Notes under the pieces: model-generated
Told to the model about the DNA's origin: nothing
What the model saw: only the letters and a program-made list of their open reading frames with translations
The model's database searches: none
From: a virus
Strand: one strand, 5' to 3'
Length of the DNA: 38,571 bases
Virus record (IMG/VR): IMGVR_UViG_3300022933_000011
Span: 1 to 38,571 of that record
Made by a program: the position numbers and the translations under genes
Part shown: in pieces, positions 11,405 to 19,873 of the stretch
How the letters are laid out: each line of letters starts with the position of its first letter
How positions within the stretch are numbered: position 1 is the stretch's first letter

Positions 11405-11755
11405 ATGCGTTACACGATTGAAGGACCAGACAGATCCATCAAGGTTCACGGACTAGGCGGCAAGGTCGCAACCGTTGCTTTGCTACTGCATCTACCAAAC
11501 GCTTCCACTCGGACAGCAGCAATGTTCGGCAGGTACGCTGCGAAGCGGTGGACGAAGCAACCCGAGTACGCCTGTTTCGACGCCAAGGAAGGCGCTGGGG
11601 TTGTGCGCTGGGATGGGCGCCTGTTGACTTTGGACACAGCGGAGCAACTCGATGGCGTTCTTGTCGGGGTGTTGAAGCAGCAGCGTGTCCCTGGGGAAGC
11701 GTTGCAGCGGCCCGTTTGGGTTGTGAACGCTGACGCGTCGGTGCTCCGTGCGTAA
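11405..11755 (+). CDS. Hypothetical protein, 116 aa
   Basis: First of three plus-strand genes. ATG 11405 has CGAGGAG seven to eight bases upstream. N-terminus MRYTIEGPDRSIKVHGLGGKV, then a short hydrophobic stretch (residues 21-29) too short for a membrane helix. C-terminal half contains ARG-rich and Val-rich segments. No family recognised. The stop overlaps the next gene's GTG start by 8 bases. Confidence 0.6.
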   Translation: MRYTIEGPDRSIKVHGLGGKVATVALLLHLPNASTRTAAMFGRYAAKRWTKQPEYACFDAKEGAGVVRWDGRLLTLDTAEQLDGVLVGVLKQQRVPGEALQRPVWVVNADASVLRA

Positions 11756-11993
11756 AAACCCGTTCTCGCCTGACAACTACCCTGGGTCTACGCCGGTCCC
11801 CCAGCAGATGAGAAAAGAAATGGGTGCATCGTGGGGGTTTAACGCTCCCTCTGCTGGTCCATCAACTGTTGCTGTGAAGCGGTCCACAGTTGAGCAGTTG
11901 AAAAACCTTTTGGACGCTATCTCGTCAACATTTCGTGAGCATGGTATGTTCGATCTTGCCGCTCAGGCGGATGATGTCGCAACCCTACTATAA
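11748..11993 (+). CDS. Hypothetical protein, 81 aa
   Basis: GTG start overlapping the previous gene's end, consistent with coupling. The N-terminus is polar (MRKNPFSPDNYPGSTPVPQQ) and the C-terminal 40 residues form a predicted helical hairpin (STVEQLKNLLDAISSTFREH...). No family recognised. Confidence 0.6.
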   Translation: MRKNPFSPDNYPGSTPVPQQMRKEMGASWGFNAPSAGPSTVAVKRSTVEQLKNLLDAISSTFREHGMFDLAAQADDVATLL

Positions 11994-12002
11994 GGAGCGC
12001 TA

Positions 12003-12230
12003 GTGCCGGTCATTTGTACACAGACTGAGTCGTCGTATGTGAAGGGATGCAGATGCAGCGACTGCCGGGAGGCTCACACCAGTCGAGAGCGGGCACGACG
12101 GCACAACAAAAGGCCCGAAGCAACAACAGAAGCAGGCCGACAAACAGAATTGCGGGTTCGGGTGGGCCGGACAGATGAAGACACCCTCACCCGAGGACAG
12201 TTGTACAAAGCCAGAGGATGGGACCTCTAA
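12003..12230 (+). CDS. Small Cys-rich DNA-binding-type protein, 75 aa
   Basis: GTG 12003 follows TAAGGAG. The segment GCRCSDCREAHTSRERARRH (residues 15-34) is the GCRCxxCrxA motif found in many small actinophage proteins, with a third Cys near the start (CTQTESSYVKG); a single zinc site followed by basic residues suggests nucleic-acid binding. Function unknown. Its stop overlaps the stop of the convergent minus-strand oxygenase by 4 bases, so no terminator separates them. Confidence 0.6.
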   Translation: MPVICTQTESSYVKGCRCSDCREAHTSRERARRHNKRPEATTEAGRQTELRVRVGRTDEDTLTRGQLYKARGWDL

Positions 12231-12754
12231 CGAAACTTGGGTCCCAGCGCCCACGCCACAAGGGCCCATCGTTCCCCTGTGAGCAACGGATCGACGCTAT
12301 GCAACGTCCACGACGGAAACAGTGTCGCTAAACCCTGGTTCTGTTCAACCTCCCACCGTTCAGGCCCGTCGTACAGAAGCACTCCGCCTCCCGTGTACTT
12401 GCCAGGGTCAGACAACTGAATTGTCGCAGTGAGTTTCCTATTCACATACGACCCACCCCAATCAGTGTGAGGCTTGTAAAAGTCCCCTGGCTGATATCTG
12501 ATCACTTCCGCATGTGGAAGAATTTCGATATCAAATCCCCATTCCTCGTTGTGACGCTGAACCAACTGCCACAACGGATGGATAACGTCCACTGAGTCGA
12601 CATGGTACCGAGACGCCGACCTGATCTCTGGCTGCTCACCTGTAACGCCGCCATGTTCCACCGCCGCCGTGTGAGGGTTGTTTCGTTGGGCAGCCTCAAC
12701 GATTTTTTCACACCGGTCGCTGTCCCACAGTTGCTCTGTTGAAAACGTTTTCAT
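12227..12754 (-). CDS. 2OG-Fe(II) oxygenase (P4H/PKHD type), 175 aa
   Basis: 2-oxoglutarate/iron dioxygenases hydroxylate proteins, nucleic acids or small molecules. The iron triad is visible as HTD (HTDWGGSY, about residue 108) and a distal H (TLHSVDPLLTGERWALVAW, about 155), with R of GERW as the likely 2-oxoglutarate ligand. The core strand segments VIRYQPGDFYKPHTD and GGGVLLYDGPE are typical. Phages often carry such enzymes; the substrate cannot be read from sequence. ATG 12754 has GGAGG five bases upstream and overlaps the preceding stop (ATGA). Last gene of the terminase operon. Confidence 0.8.
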   Translation of the reverse strand: MKTFSTEQLWDSDRCEKIVEAAQRNNPHTAAVEHGGVTGEQPEIRSASRYHVDSVDVIHPLWQLVQRHNEEWGFDIEILPHAEVIRYQPGDFYKPHTDWGGSYVNRKLTATIQLSDPGKYTGGGVLLYDGPERWEVEQNQGLATLFPSWTLHSVDPLLTGERWALVAWALGPKFR

Positions 12755-13185
12755 ATCGCCCTCCAACGGAACTCTTCTCGCAGTTTTAGAAACCAGCGCC
12801 CCAAATCAAACGTTGCGTCCCCTTGATCGGCCTCAGATAGACGCGCCACCGCCCGCTTCTCCCCTTTCGTCAGATAATCTGATTCTTCACTATCTAAATC
12901 ATGTTTGGCGAGAGTGTCCGCTATCCCCACCGCCATCACAGCCATGCGTTGCACAAACCGGGGATGATCCATGCCGCCTGGGCCGTCATAGTCGTTCCGC
13001 AACTGGAGAAGATCCGCTGCCAACGCCCAAGTGGTCACAGAAGGCTCTTTTATTTCGCAAGCCCGAGCCCACGCTGCCGGGGTGCTTTCCCCTCTGAATT
13101 CTTCCGCGTCGAACCCCAAGTTCTCCGCCATGTCGGCAAGTTTCGTAGCCTTCACAATGCGTCTCTGCATCTGATACGGGTTCAC
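12751..13185 (-). CDS. Hypothetical protein, 144 aa
   Basis: GTG start overlapping the terminase stop (GTGA) and stop overlapping the oxygenase start (ATGA). Mostly helical, charged, with EFRGESTPAAWARACEIKEP near residue 28. No family recognised. Position directly after the terminase hints at a packaging or modification-related role, which is inference only. Confidence 0.6.
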   Translation of the reverse strand: MNPYQMQRRIVKATKLADMAENLGFDAEEFRGESTPAAWARACEIKEPSVTTWALAADLLQLRNDYDGPGGMDHPRFVQRMAVMAVGIADTLAKHDLDSEESDYLTKGEKRAVARLSEADQGDATFDLGRWFLKLREEFRWRAI

Positions 13186-14504
13186 AGAATCAACCTGATC
13201 TTTGATCGCTTCTTAACGAGATGTGTTACAGCGCCAGAAACAGCATCCACCTGATCGTCGTGCCCGCCCTTAGGGAATTGGACACATTCGTCGATCAAGG
13301 TTTTATTCCAGCGGCCCTTCATCAAACGAACGTTGCCCATCTCGGCCGCCGACGAAAACACTCTTGCTCTTTCCACTTTCGTCCCAGTTGAACGCACGCC
13401 TTTGAAGGCATACCCGACCAACGCCCCGCGAGCGTAATAATCAATGGTGTTTACGCCACCCGAGCCAGGTTCCTGCTCCATCCAAATGGGAACCCCCGTC
13501 CCATCCATCTCAGCAGTTTTCTTCACTATCCGCTCCACGTCCGCAGGGGTGCCACGCATTCTTTGAATATCAAGAATGTAGTACCGCCCATCGGATAGGC
13601 CGACTAACGCTCCGACTGTCCAATCGGGGTCCTTGCCCTTCGCCTCGGCTGTAGCAGCAAGATCCCAAAAGCGAAGTTTCTTGATGTCGTCAGGCGGATA
13701 GTCGACATAGTCGAACCAGTCCTGCTCGAACATGCCGCCCTTCTCTGTGACCTCCCAGTTGCCTTCCAAAAGACGGGCACGTTCCACGGCATCCAACTCC
13801 TGGAGGCTTTCCGCATACGCCTGCTGATCCAACGACGGGTTATCAGAAATCAGCGCAGGCATAAACTTTCTATCCCCCTCAGGGTTGAGAATGAACCTGT
13901 CGTACACCCAGTCGTTGCCACGGCCGCCAGGGTTCGACGCCGCCCTCACCCTCAATGGAACATCGGCCAATGTCATTCCACACTTAGAGCATGCCTTCAA
14001 AGACTTGTCGGGGCTGGGTTTACGCACACGAGAAAACCCGATGTACAAATACACTCTGTCGGTCGCCCACTGCGTCAACTCATCCACACCGACGAACTGG
14101 TACGCGAACGACTGGAAGTTGTAACGATCCTCGTCGCGTTCGCAATGCCCCAACGTAAGAGTCGCCCCAGACGGAAACGTCCACCGCTTGTTCGTTACAT
14201 TGTAAGTAGCGCCCTGGTCCTTGAGCCACTCAGTGGTGCGATCAATGAACCCGTCTGGTCCAGAGAGTTGAGGGAACGTCTGGCGGAGAAGCAGGGCACT
14301 GTACCCAGGGACGCAAACGTACTGAAGGGCCGCTATGAGCAGGGTGTCCGTTTTCCCCCCACCGGCAGCCCCGCCGAACAGGGCTTCTCTAGTCGTCGTC
14401 CACGACAGAAACGCTTGTTGTTTCGGGTGGGGGTTGTGTGGGAGCCTCAATGAGCACGGCTGCTTCCACTCCATCAGCGTCGCTAATTGTTCTCTCGTCG
14501 TCAC
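13182..14504 (-). CDS. terL: Terminase large subunit, 440 aa
   Basis: Packages DNA into procapsids: N-terminal ATPase plus C-terminal RNase H-like nuclease. Walker A is FGGAAGGGKTDT (about residues 43-54), Walker B is QFVGVDELTQW, and a coupling segment AASNPGG follows. The nuclease carboxylates appear in RFWDLAATAEAKG and DDQVDAVSGA near the C-terminus. An insert KACSKCGMTLAD between the domains might bind zinc. Start chosen at GTG 14504 because GGAG lies six bases upstream; ATG 14516 (MEKTV) and ATG 14474 are alternatives. It overlaps the small-subunit gene by about 115 bp. Confidence 0.9.
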   Translation of the reverse strand: MTTREQLATLMEWKQPCSLRLPHNPHPKQQAFLSWTTTREALFGGAAGGGKTDTLLIAALQYVCVPGYSALLLRQTFPQLSGPDGFIDRTTEWLKDQGATYNVTNKRWTFPSGATLTLGHCERDEDRYNFQSFAYQFVGVDELTQWATDRVYLYIGFSRVRKPSPDKSLKACSKCGMTLADVPLRVRAASNPGGRGNDWVYDRFILNPEGDRKFMPALISDNPSLDQQAYAESLQELDAVERARLLEGNWEVTEKGGMFEQDWFDYVDYPPDDIKKLRFWDLAATAEAKGKDPDWTVGALVGLSDGRYYILDIQRMRGTPADVERIVKKTAEMDGTGVPIWMEQEPGSGGVNTIDYYARGALVGYAFKGVRSTGTKVERARVFSSAAEMGNVRLMKGRWNKTLIDECVQFPKGGHDDQVDAVSGAVTHLVKKRSKIRLIL

Positions 14505-15057
14505 TGTTTTCTCCATCCCAGGCATCCAATACGTTCGATGGCAAATCTCCTGCATCTACGAGCGCCTGTAGAACTTTACGCTGTCTTTCGCCATCCAACT
14601 CGTTTGTGACATGAACGTGAGCGTTGAGTTGTTGCACGGGGCCACCGCCCGCACCCGTTATTTCCAACCGAGTCGCCGGGTCAGACCACCGTTCAGGGAA
14701 CGCTTTTGCCAGAAACCGTTCCGCTGCACGCCAATCCCCGTCGGCAGCCTCGGTGTACCAGCGGGCCACAAGCGTCGCTTCGGACTGGGCGCGGGCGTCA
14801 TCCAATTGGTCCACGAACTCCAGGTACTCTTCCTGAATGGGCGTAAGAGCGATGCCTGCCGCCTTGTCTTCTCGGGCGGCGTAACCCTTTTTGCGCCAAT
14901 CGTAAAACGTGTACCGGGCGATGCCCGCTGCCTGAAAAGCAGTTGATTGGTAGTTGCCTGCCGCTATGAGTTTAATCATCCGTTCACGGCGCTGCTTAGG
15001 CACCCTGATTCGTGGCACAGGGAGCGGAACGGTATTGCTTTCTTCTGCTTCGGTCAC
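14389..15057 (-). CDS. terS: Terminase small subunit, 222 aa
   Basis: Sits directly upstream of terL. The N-terminal third has basic residues and an HTH (YQSTAFQAAGIARYTFYDWR, about residues 36-55), as in DNA-recognising small terminase subunits, followed by an acidic helical oligomerisation-type region (EEYLEFVDQLDDARAQSEAT) and a segment AERFLAKAFPERWSDP seen in actinophage TerS proteins. The C-terminal about 50 residues are acidic and probably disordered. GTG 15057 overlaps the upstream methyltransferase stop (GTGA) and follows GGTGG; a frame to 15096 would use TTG. Confidence 0.75.
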   Translation of the reverse strand: MTEAEESNTVPLPVPRIRVPKQRRERMIKLIAAGNYQSTAFQAAGIARYTFYDWRKKGYAAREDKAAGIALTPIQEEYLEFVDQLDDARAQSEATLVARWYTEAADGDWRAAERFLAKAFPERWSDPATRLEITGAGGGPVQQLNAHVHVTNELDGERQRKVLQALVDAGDLPSNVLDAWDGENSDDERTISDADGVEAAVLIEAPTQPPPETTSVSVVDDD

Positions 15058-15782
15058 TTGACTGCCACCCACCCAGCGAAATTCATCCAACGCCAAAAAC
15101 AGTCGCCGTGCTTAAAGCCGCTGCCATGGAGAAGATTTTCGTTCCATCTCGCCAACAACGGATCAAGGACGCCTTCAAGGCTGAGCCGTTTACGTTCGAT
15201 CTGTTCGTCCGTGTAACCCATTGTCCTCTTATGGTCGTGATAAATGCCGATCATGTCTTCGTCTAGACGGTTCGTTGCCCCGATCACCTTTTCGACCAAG
15301 ATGATGCGTCCCCCAGGGCGTAGAACCCTAGCGAACTCATCAATGATGCGTTGGCGGTGCACCACAGGGGTGAACTGAAGCGTCAATACGCAGAGTACCA
15401 CATCGAAAGACTCGTCCTCGAATGTCAGATGCTCCCGCAAATCCTGATGCGTGAACTCGTACCGGTCGTCGTCTACTAGACGGGCCTTCTCTAGCATCGG
15501 TTCAGAAATATCCATACCGCACAAATGCTGAATATTGTGACCATTCTTTTTCGCATATTGGTCCAACTCCGTTAAAGCAAGACCGTTAGAGCAACCAGCA
15601 TCGAGCACCGAGTTGACACCAACAGGGTCAACTCCGAGCGCCAACGCCGGGATAGCCATAGCGTTAACAGACTCCCGCATCTTGCGGTAATCGGGGATGC
15701 TGCGTTCCAACATGTCGTCGAAAACGGCTGCAACATCTTCGTTAAATTCCCAATCAGCCCCTGGCACCACCATGTCGCTCAT
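15054..15782 (-). CDS. SAM-dependent methyltransferase, 242 aa
   Basis: Class I Rossmann methyltransferase: motif I VLDAGCSNGLALTELD (about residues 61-76), acidic end of strand 2 in CGMDISEPMLEKA, motif IV-like FDVVLCVLTLQFTP, and post-motif RVLRPGGRIILVEK. This is close in pattern to CmoA-like or Methyltransf_25 small-molecule/tRNA methyltransferases and lacks the DPPY/NPPY signature of N6-adenine DNA methylases. Substrate unknown. It sits between the HAD-like gene and terS with stop-start overlap to terS. Confidence 0.8.
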   Translation of the reverse strand: MSDMVVPGADWEFNEDVAAVFDDMLERSIPDYRKMRESVNAMAIPALALGVDPVGVNSVLDAGCSNGLALTELDQYAKKNGHNIQHLCGMDISEPMLEKARLVDDDRYEFTHQDLREHLTFEDESFDVVLCVLTLQFTPVVHRQRIIDEFARVLRPGGRIILVEKVIGATNRLDEDMIGIYHDHKRTMGYTDEQIERKRLSLEGVLDPLLARWNENLLHGSGFKHGDCFWRWMNFAGWVAVK

Positions 15783-15791
15783 GGGCGCAGT

Positions 15792-16307
15792 CTAGGGCAG
15801 CAGCGTCTTCCAGGGCTGGGCATCGTCTCGGTTGGCGTCCCGACAATCAACGTTGTTCGCTTTATACATCGACCGTGAAAACTTGTTGGACTCAATGGCA
15901 AAGTACAAAGCAGGATCATCGCCGTATCTGGGCATGATAAATTCTTTCAGATACCGGGCTTTGGCTCGGTGGGCGCTGAGGGCTCCCTTGCCTGACGGAT
16001 CTTTCCACGGGTTAAAGCACACTTCATTGGGTTGCCAACCAGTGAGGCTTTTGATGCGCTCCAAAGTCATGTCTTCGTATATGACTGAACGTGCGGTGCA
16101 GAGAATGACGTATTCGTGCTTGAGGAGGCTTACAAGCCAGGACCTGTATTCCTCTACTTCTTGAACAAATTTCGACATGGGTCGATGTTTCGGCATTTCC
16201 TTGAAGTTGCTAGATAACGCAACGTTCAGATCTTGGAGGATGATCCGCCCAGAAGGACCGAAAGCAATATCGCTTTTGGTTTGCGGCGCGAAAAGTGACG
16301 TGTCCAT
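15792..16307 (-). CDS. HAD-like protein, possibly inactive, 171 aa
   Basis: The segment GRIILQDLNVALSSN near the N-terminus aligns with the HAD motif I strand but replaces the catalytic DxD with QDLN, and motif II is visible as YVILCTARSVIYEDM (Thr-Ala-Arg). NPWKDPSGKGALSAHRAK follows in the place of the K-containing motif III. Such proteins in phages resemble nucleotide phosphatases or polynucleotide kinase 3'-phosphatase domains. The lost motif I aspartates suggest no classic phosphatase activity. Start ATG 16307 or GTG 16313; the ribosome binding site is weak. Confidence 0.5.
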   Translation of the reverse strand: MDTSLFAPQTKSDIAFGPSGRIILQDLNVALSSNFKEMPKHRPMSKFVQEVEEYRSWLVSLLKHEYVILCTARSVIYEDMTLERIKSLTGWQPNEVCFNPWKDPSGKGALSAHRAKARYLKEFIMPRYGDDPALYFAIESNKFSRSMYKANNVDCRDANRDDAQPWKTLLP

Positions 16308-16316
16308 GGTCACAGT

Positions 16317-17900
16317 TTAGAGAGCCATTTCAAGTCGGCGGGCGAAGGCATTGAGTGCCTGCTCTGACCGGTCGAGGTTCCCGCCGGGAAATGGAAGATC
16401 GAATTCGAATCGGATCGCTTCTGTGAGGGCTACCGGGTCGATCGGTTGCGGGCCACGGCAGACGGCTTGCACTAATTGATTTGGTTTATACAGATACGTT
16501 TGCACGTCGTGGAACCCGAGACTCCACAGGTCGCTCCATTCGTCCAGCGAAAAGTATTTCTGCGCCTTCGGGTGCTTCATCAGGTCAGAGACGACGACGC
16601 CGTCCTCGTAGCCAGCGGAGAACGACGAATCGAACTGGGTTTCATGGTTGGAGATGTTGTCCTTGAGCCCCATCGCTGCTGCGTACCGGTCGGCTGTTCG
16701 CGATATCGCCCCCGCGTATACGGCCGTCCCAGGGTGAGACAAAGCGGAAACGATTCTTACTATGTGTTGGCGATCTGTGTGAAATGGGACGCTATTAAGA
16801 ACTGACGCTAGGAAAATGGAGTGGAACTCAGTGCCGTCAGCGACCCTTTCCAGGAACACATCGGTGATGTACCGGGCAGCGACGATGTCAAAGCCAGAAT
16901 CCTTGCCGCCCGTGTAATACGGCTCGAACGCCACACAATCAACGTTCATGGTGTCCCGCATGACGAGGGACTTATCTAACAAGCCCGCCCCGAAGTCCAA
17001 AACCGTTGTTCCATACCAGCGCTTCCAAGCCTTGACATGCTTCCCGTTGGTTGGGTCGAACGTGGATGCAGCGCGTTGCGTTTTCCCTGATCTTGACATG
17101 GCTGCTATCAAGTCAACGCACATGGTTGGCATCAGAAAATTCTGCCGGTTGCTGGCACGCCGGAACGAGTTGTAGCGGAGGATGTCGGCGTACTTGCCTT
17201 CCAAATCGAAATCCATTGACAGGTGGTTCAGGAGCAGATTGGCTAAATCGATCTTGTCGTCGTCCACTACAACAACCTGGACCTCGGGGATGCCTGTCTC
17301 CGAAGCGTGTTGAAGCCGTCCCACGCCGTTGACGACCTTGCCTTTGCGGGAGATAACCAACGGGATCGACGTTCTTCCCCAGTGGTAAAGGCTTTCCGCC
17401 TGTCGGATTGCATGCGATCGGAACTGCTGGATGTTCTTCCCCGCCAACTCTCTCGTGTCGTCCACCCTGAGCCCCATGCACGGGTACCAGGGGTCAGACC
17501 CCACTTCTATCGCTGGGAGGCCTCTGAGGGCCTCCAGAACGGCGCTGAGGGGCAGTCTCTCCGCCAGGCTTTCCCCCGAATCCTGCTTCTCCATGTCATT
17601 GGTTGCACGATTGAAGACAATATTGATGCCACGGCGGCGTTCAATGTCCAAATCCTTCAACACAACCACTGGAACTTTCGTAGCGCCAAGGTCCCGCGCC
17701 GCATCCAACCTTTGATGGCCAGACAGCACCTCTCCCTCGTCGGTGACATACATGGGGAGCAGCCAACCCAACTTTTCGAGGCTGGCCCTTACCAACTCGA
17801 AGCGGCCAGGGTCTGTCCGCCGAGGGTTATACGGCGCTTTAGACAGCGTCCCAATGTCAACCAACACCGGGTGAACAAACTTGGGCCGCCGCGCCTTCAT
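16317..17900 (-). CDS. ParB-like nuclease domain fused to methyltransferase-like domain, 527 aa
   Basis: The N-terminal about 90 residues carry the ParB/Srx core (LSKAPYNPRRTDPGRFELVR then VLSGHQRLDAARDLGATKVP, where GHQR is the ParB box II type). A second ParB-like unit appears near residues 185-235 (SIPLVISRKGKVVNGVGRLQ; GIPEVQVVVVDDD). The C-terminal 230 residues contain a Rossmann-like block (TTVLDFGAGLLDKSLVM; VDCVAFEPYY; FHSIFLASVLNSVP) similar to SAM methyltransferases, without DPPY. ATG 17900 overlaps the upstream stop (ATGA). ParB-methylase fusions occur in mobile elements; the substrate here is unknown and no ParA is nearby. Confidence 0.7.
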   Translation of the reverse strand: MKARRPKFVHPVLVDIGTLSKAPYNPRRTDPGRFELVRASLEKLGWLLPMYVTDEGEVLSGHQRLDAARDLGATKVPVVVLKDLDIERRRGINIVFNRATNDMEKQDSGESLAERLPLSAVLEALRGLPAIEVGSDPWYPCMGLRVDDTRELAGKNIQQFRSHAIRQAESLYHWGRTSIPLVISRKGKVVNGVGRLQHASETGIPEVQVVVVDDDKIDLANLLLNHLSMDFDLEGKYADILRYNSFRRASNRQNFLMPTMCVDLIAAMSRSGKTQRAASTFDPTNGKHVKAWKRWYGTTVLDFGAGLLDKSLVMRDTMNVDCVAFEPYYTGGKDSGFDIVAARYITDVFLERVADGTEFHSIFLASVLNSVPFHTDRQHIVRIVSALSHPGTAVYAGAISRTADRYAAAMGLKDNISNHETQFDSSFSAGYEDGVVVSDLMKHPKAQKYFSLDEWSDLWSLGFHDVQTYLYKPNQLVQAVCRGPQPIDPVALTEAIRFEFDLPFPGGNLDRSEQALNAFARRLEMAL

Positions 17901-18298
17901 CGCGTCAACGAATACGAATACTGCCACTCCGTGAGAGTGGGATGCTCGGCGACCTTCACAGCCCAAAACGGGTCGTCATACCTCAACACCGTGTCGAACC
18001 GTGAAACGAAATACTCGGAGAACCCCGCCTCGATCAGAAGCCAATACGGCGTGCCGGACAGCACCTTTGTTTCATCCTCGTTGAATGTGACGTTCATCTC
18101 AGCGCCCCGAAGAGACGGATCGGCTATCAACTCCTTGACCCGCTCCGCTACCTCCTGATACGTCAAATGGATATACCCACCTGAGTCTTGCCCAGGGGCG
18201 TACACAAGCGCCGAAGCGGGTGCCGCGAGAATGACCCACAACAGGAACGCTGCGAGCCCCCCAGTCAACGCGACACACCAACGAATTATCCAATCCAT
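17897..18298 (-). CDS. Secreted or membrane-anchored protein, 133 aa
   Basis: The N-terminus MDWIIRWCVALTGGLAAFLL continues as WVILAAPASA, a charged start, long hydrophobic core and AxA-type signal-peptidase site, so it is probably exported or anchored in the membrane. The mature part is soluble with a YQEVAERVKELIADPS helix and WLLIEAGFSEYFVSRFD. No family recognised. ATG 18298 has GAAAGG upstream. Its position inside a ParB/packaging operon is odd; it might act in exclusion or lysis, which is speculation. Confidence 0.65.
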   Translation of the reverse strand: MDWIIRWCVALTGGLAAFLLWVILAAPASALVYAPGQDSGGYIHLTYQEVAERVKELIADPSLRGAEMNVTFNEDETKVLSGTPYWLLIEAGFSEYFVSRFDTVLRYDDPFWAVKVAEHPTLTEWQYSYSLTR

Positions 18299-18311
18299 CG
18301 CTAACCTTTCT

Positions 18312-19619
18312 TCATTTTCTGAACTCGTTGTTCCCTGTCGTCGGATCAGCAACTGATGCCCACACCTGGAACTGCGACGAATCCAACTGAAGCAACTCGC
18401 CGATACGACGGCCACGTTCATCTTTCGTCAAGTACCCATCGGCCATCAAGGACTGTTCCCAATCCGAATACTGTTTGCCGCATGTCGAAATGGTTGACCC
18501 GCCGATCTTGACCGTTGCAACCCGACGAACGTCGCCAGGGGCACCAATCATCGCTACAGGGTCTCGTTCCTGAGGGAGATCTTTCAGCACGTCGTCTATA
18601 TCAACCGGGGAGAACCCTGTCCCGTCGAGGCTGTCTAGATCCATTAGCACTGACGCCAACGCAACGTTGTAGTAACCGGCCTTATCCGCTAAACGGTTGT
18701 CGGCCAGCATGATCCGCGCCGCCTCTTCATCAGTTACGTCTACGAGTGTGATCGGGATCTCATCCCACCCCAGAGACCTAACTGCTTGCCAAGTGTTGTT
18801 GCCCTTCAAGATCAGGTTCGATGACTCCTGCACGACGAGAGGACGGTAAATGCCGTTGACGCGCAGCGACTCTGCTATCGCCCCGATATCGCCCTGACGG
18901 GCGTTCTCCGGATGGGGTTCAATCGAATCGACCGGCACCCACACGCATCCGTCCAATCCTGCATGTCGAGGGGTTTCACCGGATATGTGGCTCCAGCGTT
19001 TCCCCGCCTTCGTCGGCTTGGCCTCAGGGTCGTCGGTCAAGCCAAGCCGGACACGGATCGTTTCCAACGCGTCCTTCGAGTCGCCCATAGCGTCGAACCA
19101 TTCCTGGAAATAGCCCGCCTCCACCAGCAGAAGGTTCTTGCCGACGTGGATCTTCTTCGTTGTCGCCTCAACCGGGTCATTGTCGTCGCTGCTGCCACCG
19201 AACAGGTCATCTTCGTCCTCCAACTGCTGAAGTTGTTCCAGCGAACGACGGTCCCACCCCGTACCATCAAGATCGGGGCGGAGACGCTCAATTAGTTTGA
19301 TCAGGTTCGGACGGTCATAAGTCGCCAAATCCGACGTTCGGTTGTCAGCCAAAAGGATGCGTTTCGCCTGGGCGTCATCGACATCCACATAGATAACAGC
19401 GACCTCACCCCAACCCAGGGTCTTCGCCGCTTTCCATGTGTGGTTACCCGCGAGGACGTTGCCGTTTCTCAGGTCGGCGACAATCGGAGAGTACTGGCCG
19501 TTGACTCTGAGGCTTTCAGCGATCCCCTGGACATCCCCCCTGCGCGGGTTCGCAGGGTGGGATTGAACAGAATCAATCGGGACAGTCAGATGCTCAAGAT
19601 CGGCGGCGATGTTCGCCAT
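18312..19619 (-). CDS. Tandem ParB-domain protein, 435 aa
   Basis: Two related ParB-like domains are seen. The first starts near residue 10 (VPIDSVQSHPANPRRGDVQG; later VLAGNHTWKAAKTLGWGEVA; RILLADNRTSDLATYD). The second starts near residue 228 (VPVDSIEPHPENARQGDIGA; LILKGNNTWQAVRSLGWDEI; RIMLADNRLADKAGYYN). Both keep the NPRxGD and GNxTWxA motifs, so an internal duplication is clear. The C-terminal 80 residues are unassigned. ParB/Srx-fold proteins bind nucleotides and can be CTPases, nucleases or kinases; without ParA a partition role is unlikely. Start ATG 19619 with a weak ribosome binding site. Confidence 0.8.
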   Translation of the reverse strand: MANIAADLEHLTVPIDSVQSHPANPRRGDVQGIAESLRVNGQYSPIVADLRNGNVLAGNHTWKAAKTLGWGEVAVIYVDVDDAQAKRILLADNRTSDLATYDRPNLIKLIERLRPDLDGTGWDRRSLEQLQQLEDEDDLFGGSSDDNDPVEATTKKIHVGKNLLLVEAGYFQEWFDAMGDSKDALETIRVRLGLTDDPEAKPTKAGKRWSHISGETPRHAGLDGCVWVPVDSIEPHPENARQGDIGAIAESLRVNGIYRPLVVQESSNLILKGNNTWQAVRSLGWDEIPITLVDVTDEEAARIMLADNRLADKAGYYNVALASVLMDLDSLDGTGFSPVDIDDVLKDLPQERDPVAMIGAPGDVRRVATVKIGGSTISTCGKQYSDWEQSLMADGYLTKDERGRRIGELLQLDSSQFQVWASVADPTTGNNEFRK

Positions 19620-19624
19620 CGTCG

Positions 19625-19873
19625 CTAGGCAGCCTGAGTAATCCTGTTGTGGTCTCTGCCGTGAGTGGTCCACTTGTGGATCCACTGCTTGGAACACTCA
19701 AGTGCTTCAGCGAGGTTCTCCAACGTTTCGCCATGCTTGCGGGCGAAACGGAGATCGTTCAACAGGGCGTCCTGCGCTCTGTGGTAGTTCTCCTTCGCCG
19801 CGACCATGTTGGCGTGGCTGTCCTGCACCAACTGCACAATTTCCTCAACTGGTTCTGTTCTTCTTCTAGGCAT
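19625..19873 (-). CDS. Helix-turn-helix protein, 82 aa
   Basis: A C-terminal HTH is visible: TLENLAEALECSKQWIHKWT (about residues 50-69), preceded by a helical arm with basic residues (RRRTEPVEEIVQLVQDS). Likely a small DNA-binding protein, perhaps a specificity partner of the ParB-like protein directly downstream (inferred). ATG 19873 overlaps the upstream stop by 8 bases. Confidence 0.65.
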   Translation of the reverse strand: MPRRRTEPVEEIVQLVQDSHANMVAAKENYHRAQDALLNDLRFARKHGETLENLAEALECSKQWIHKWTTHGRDHNRITQAA

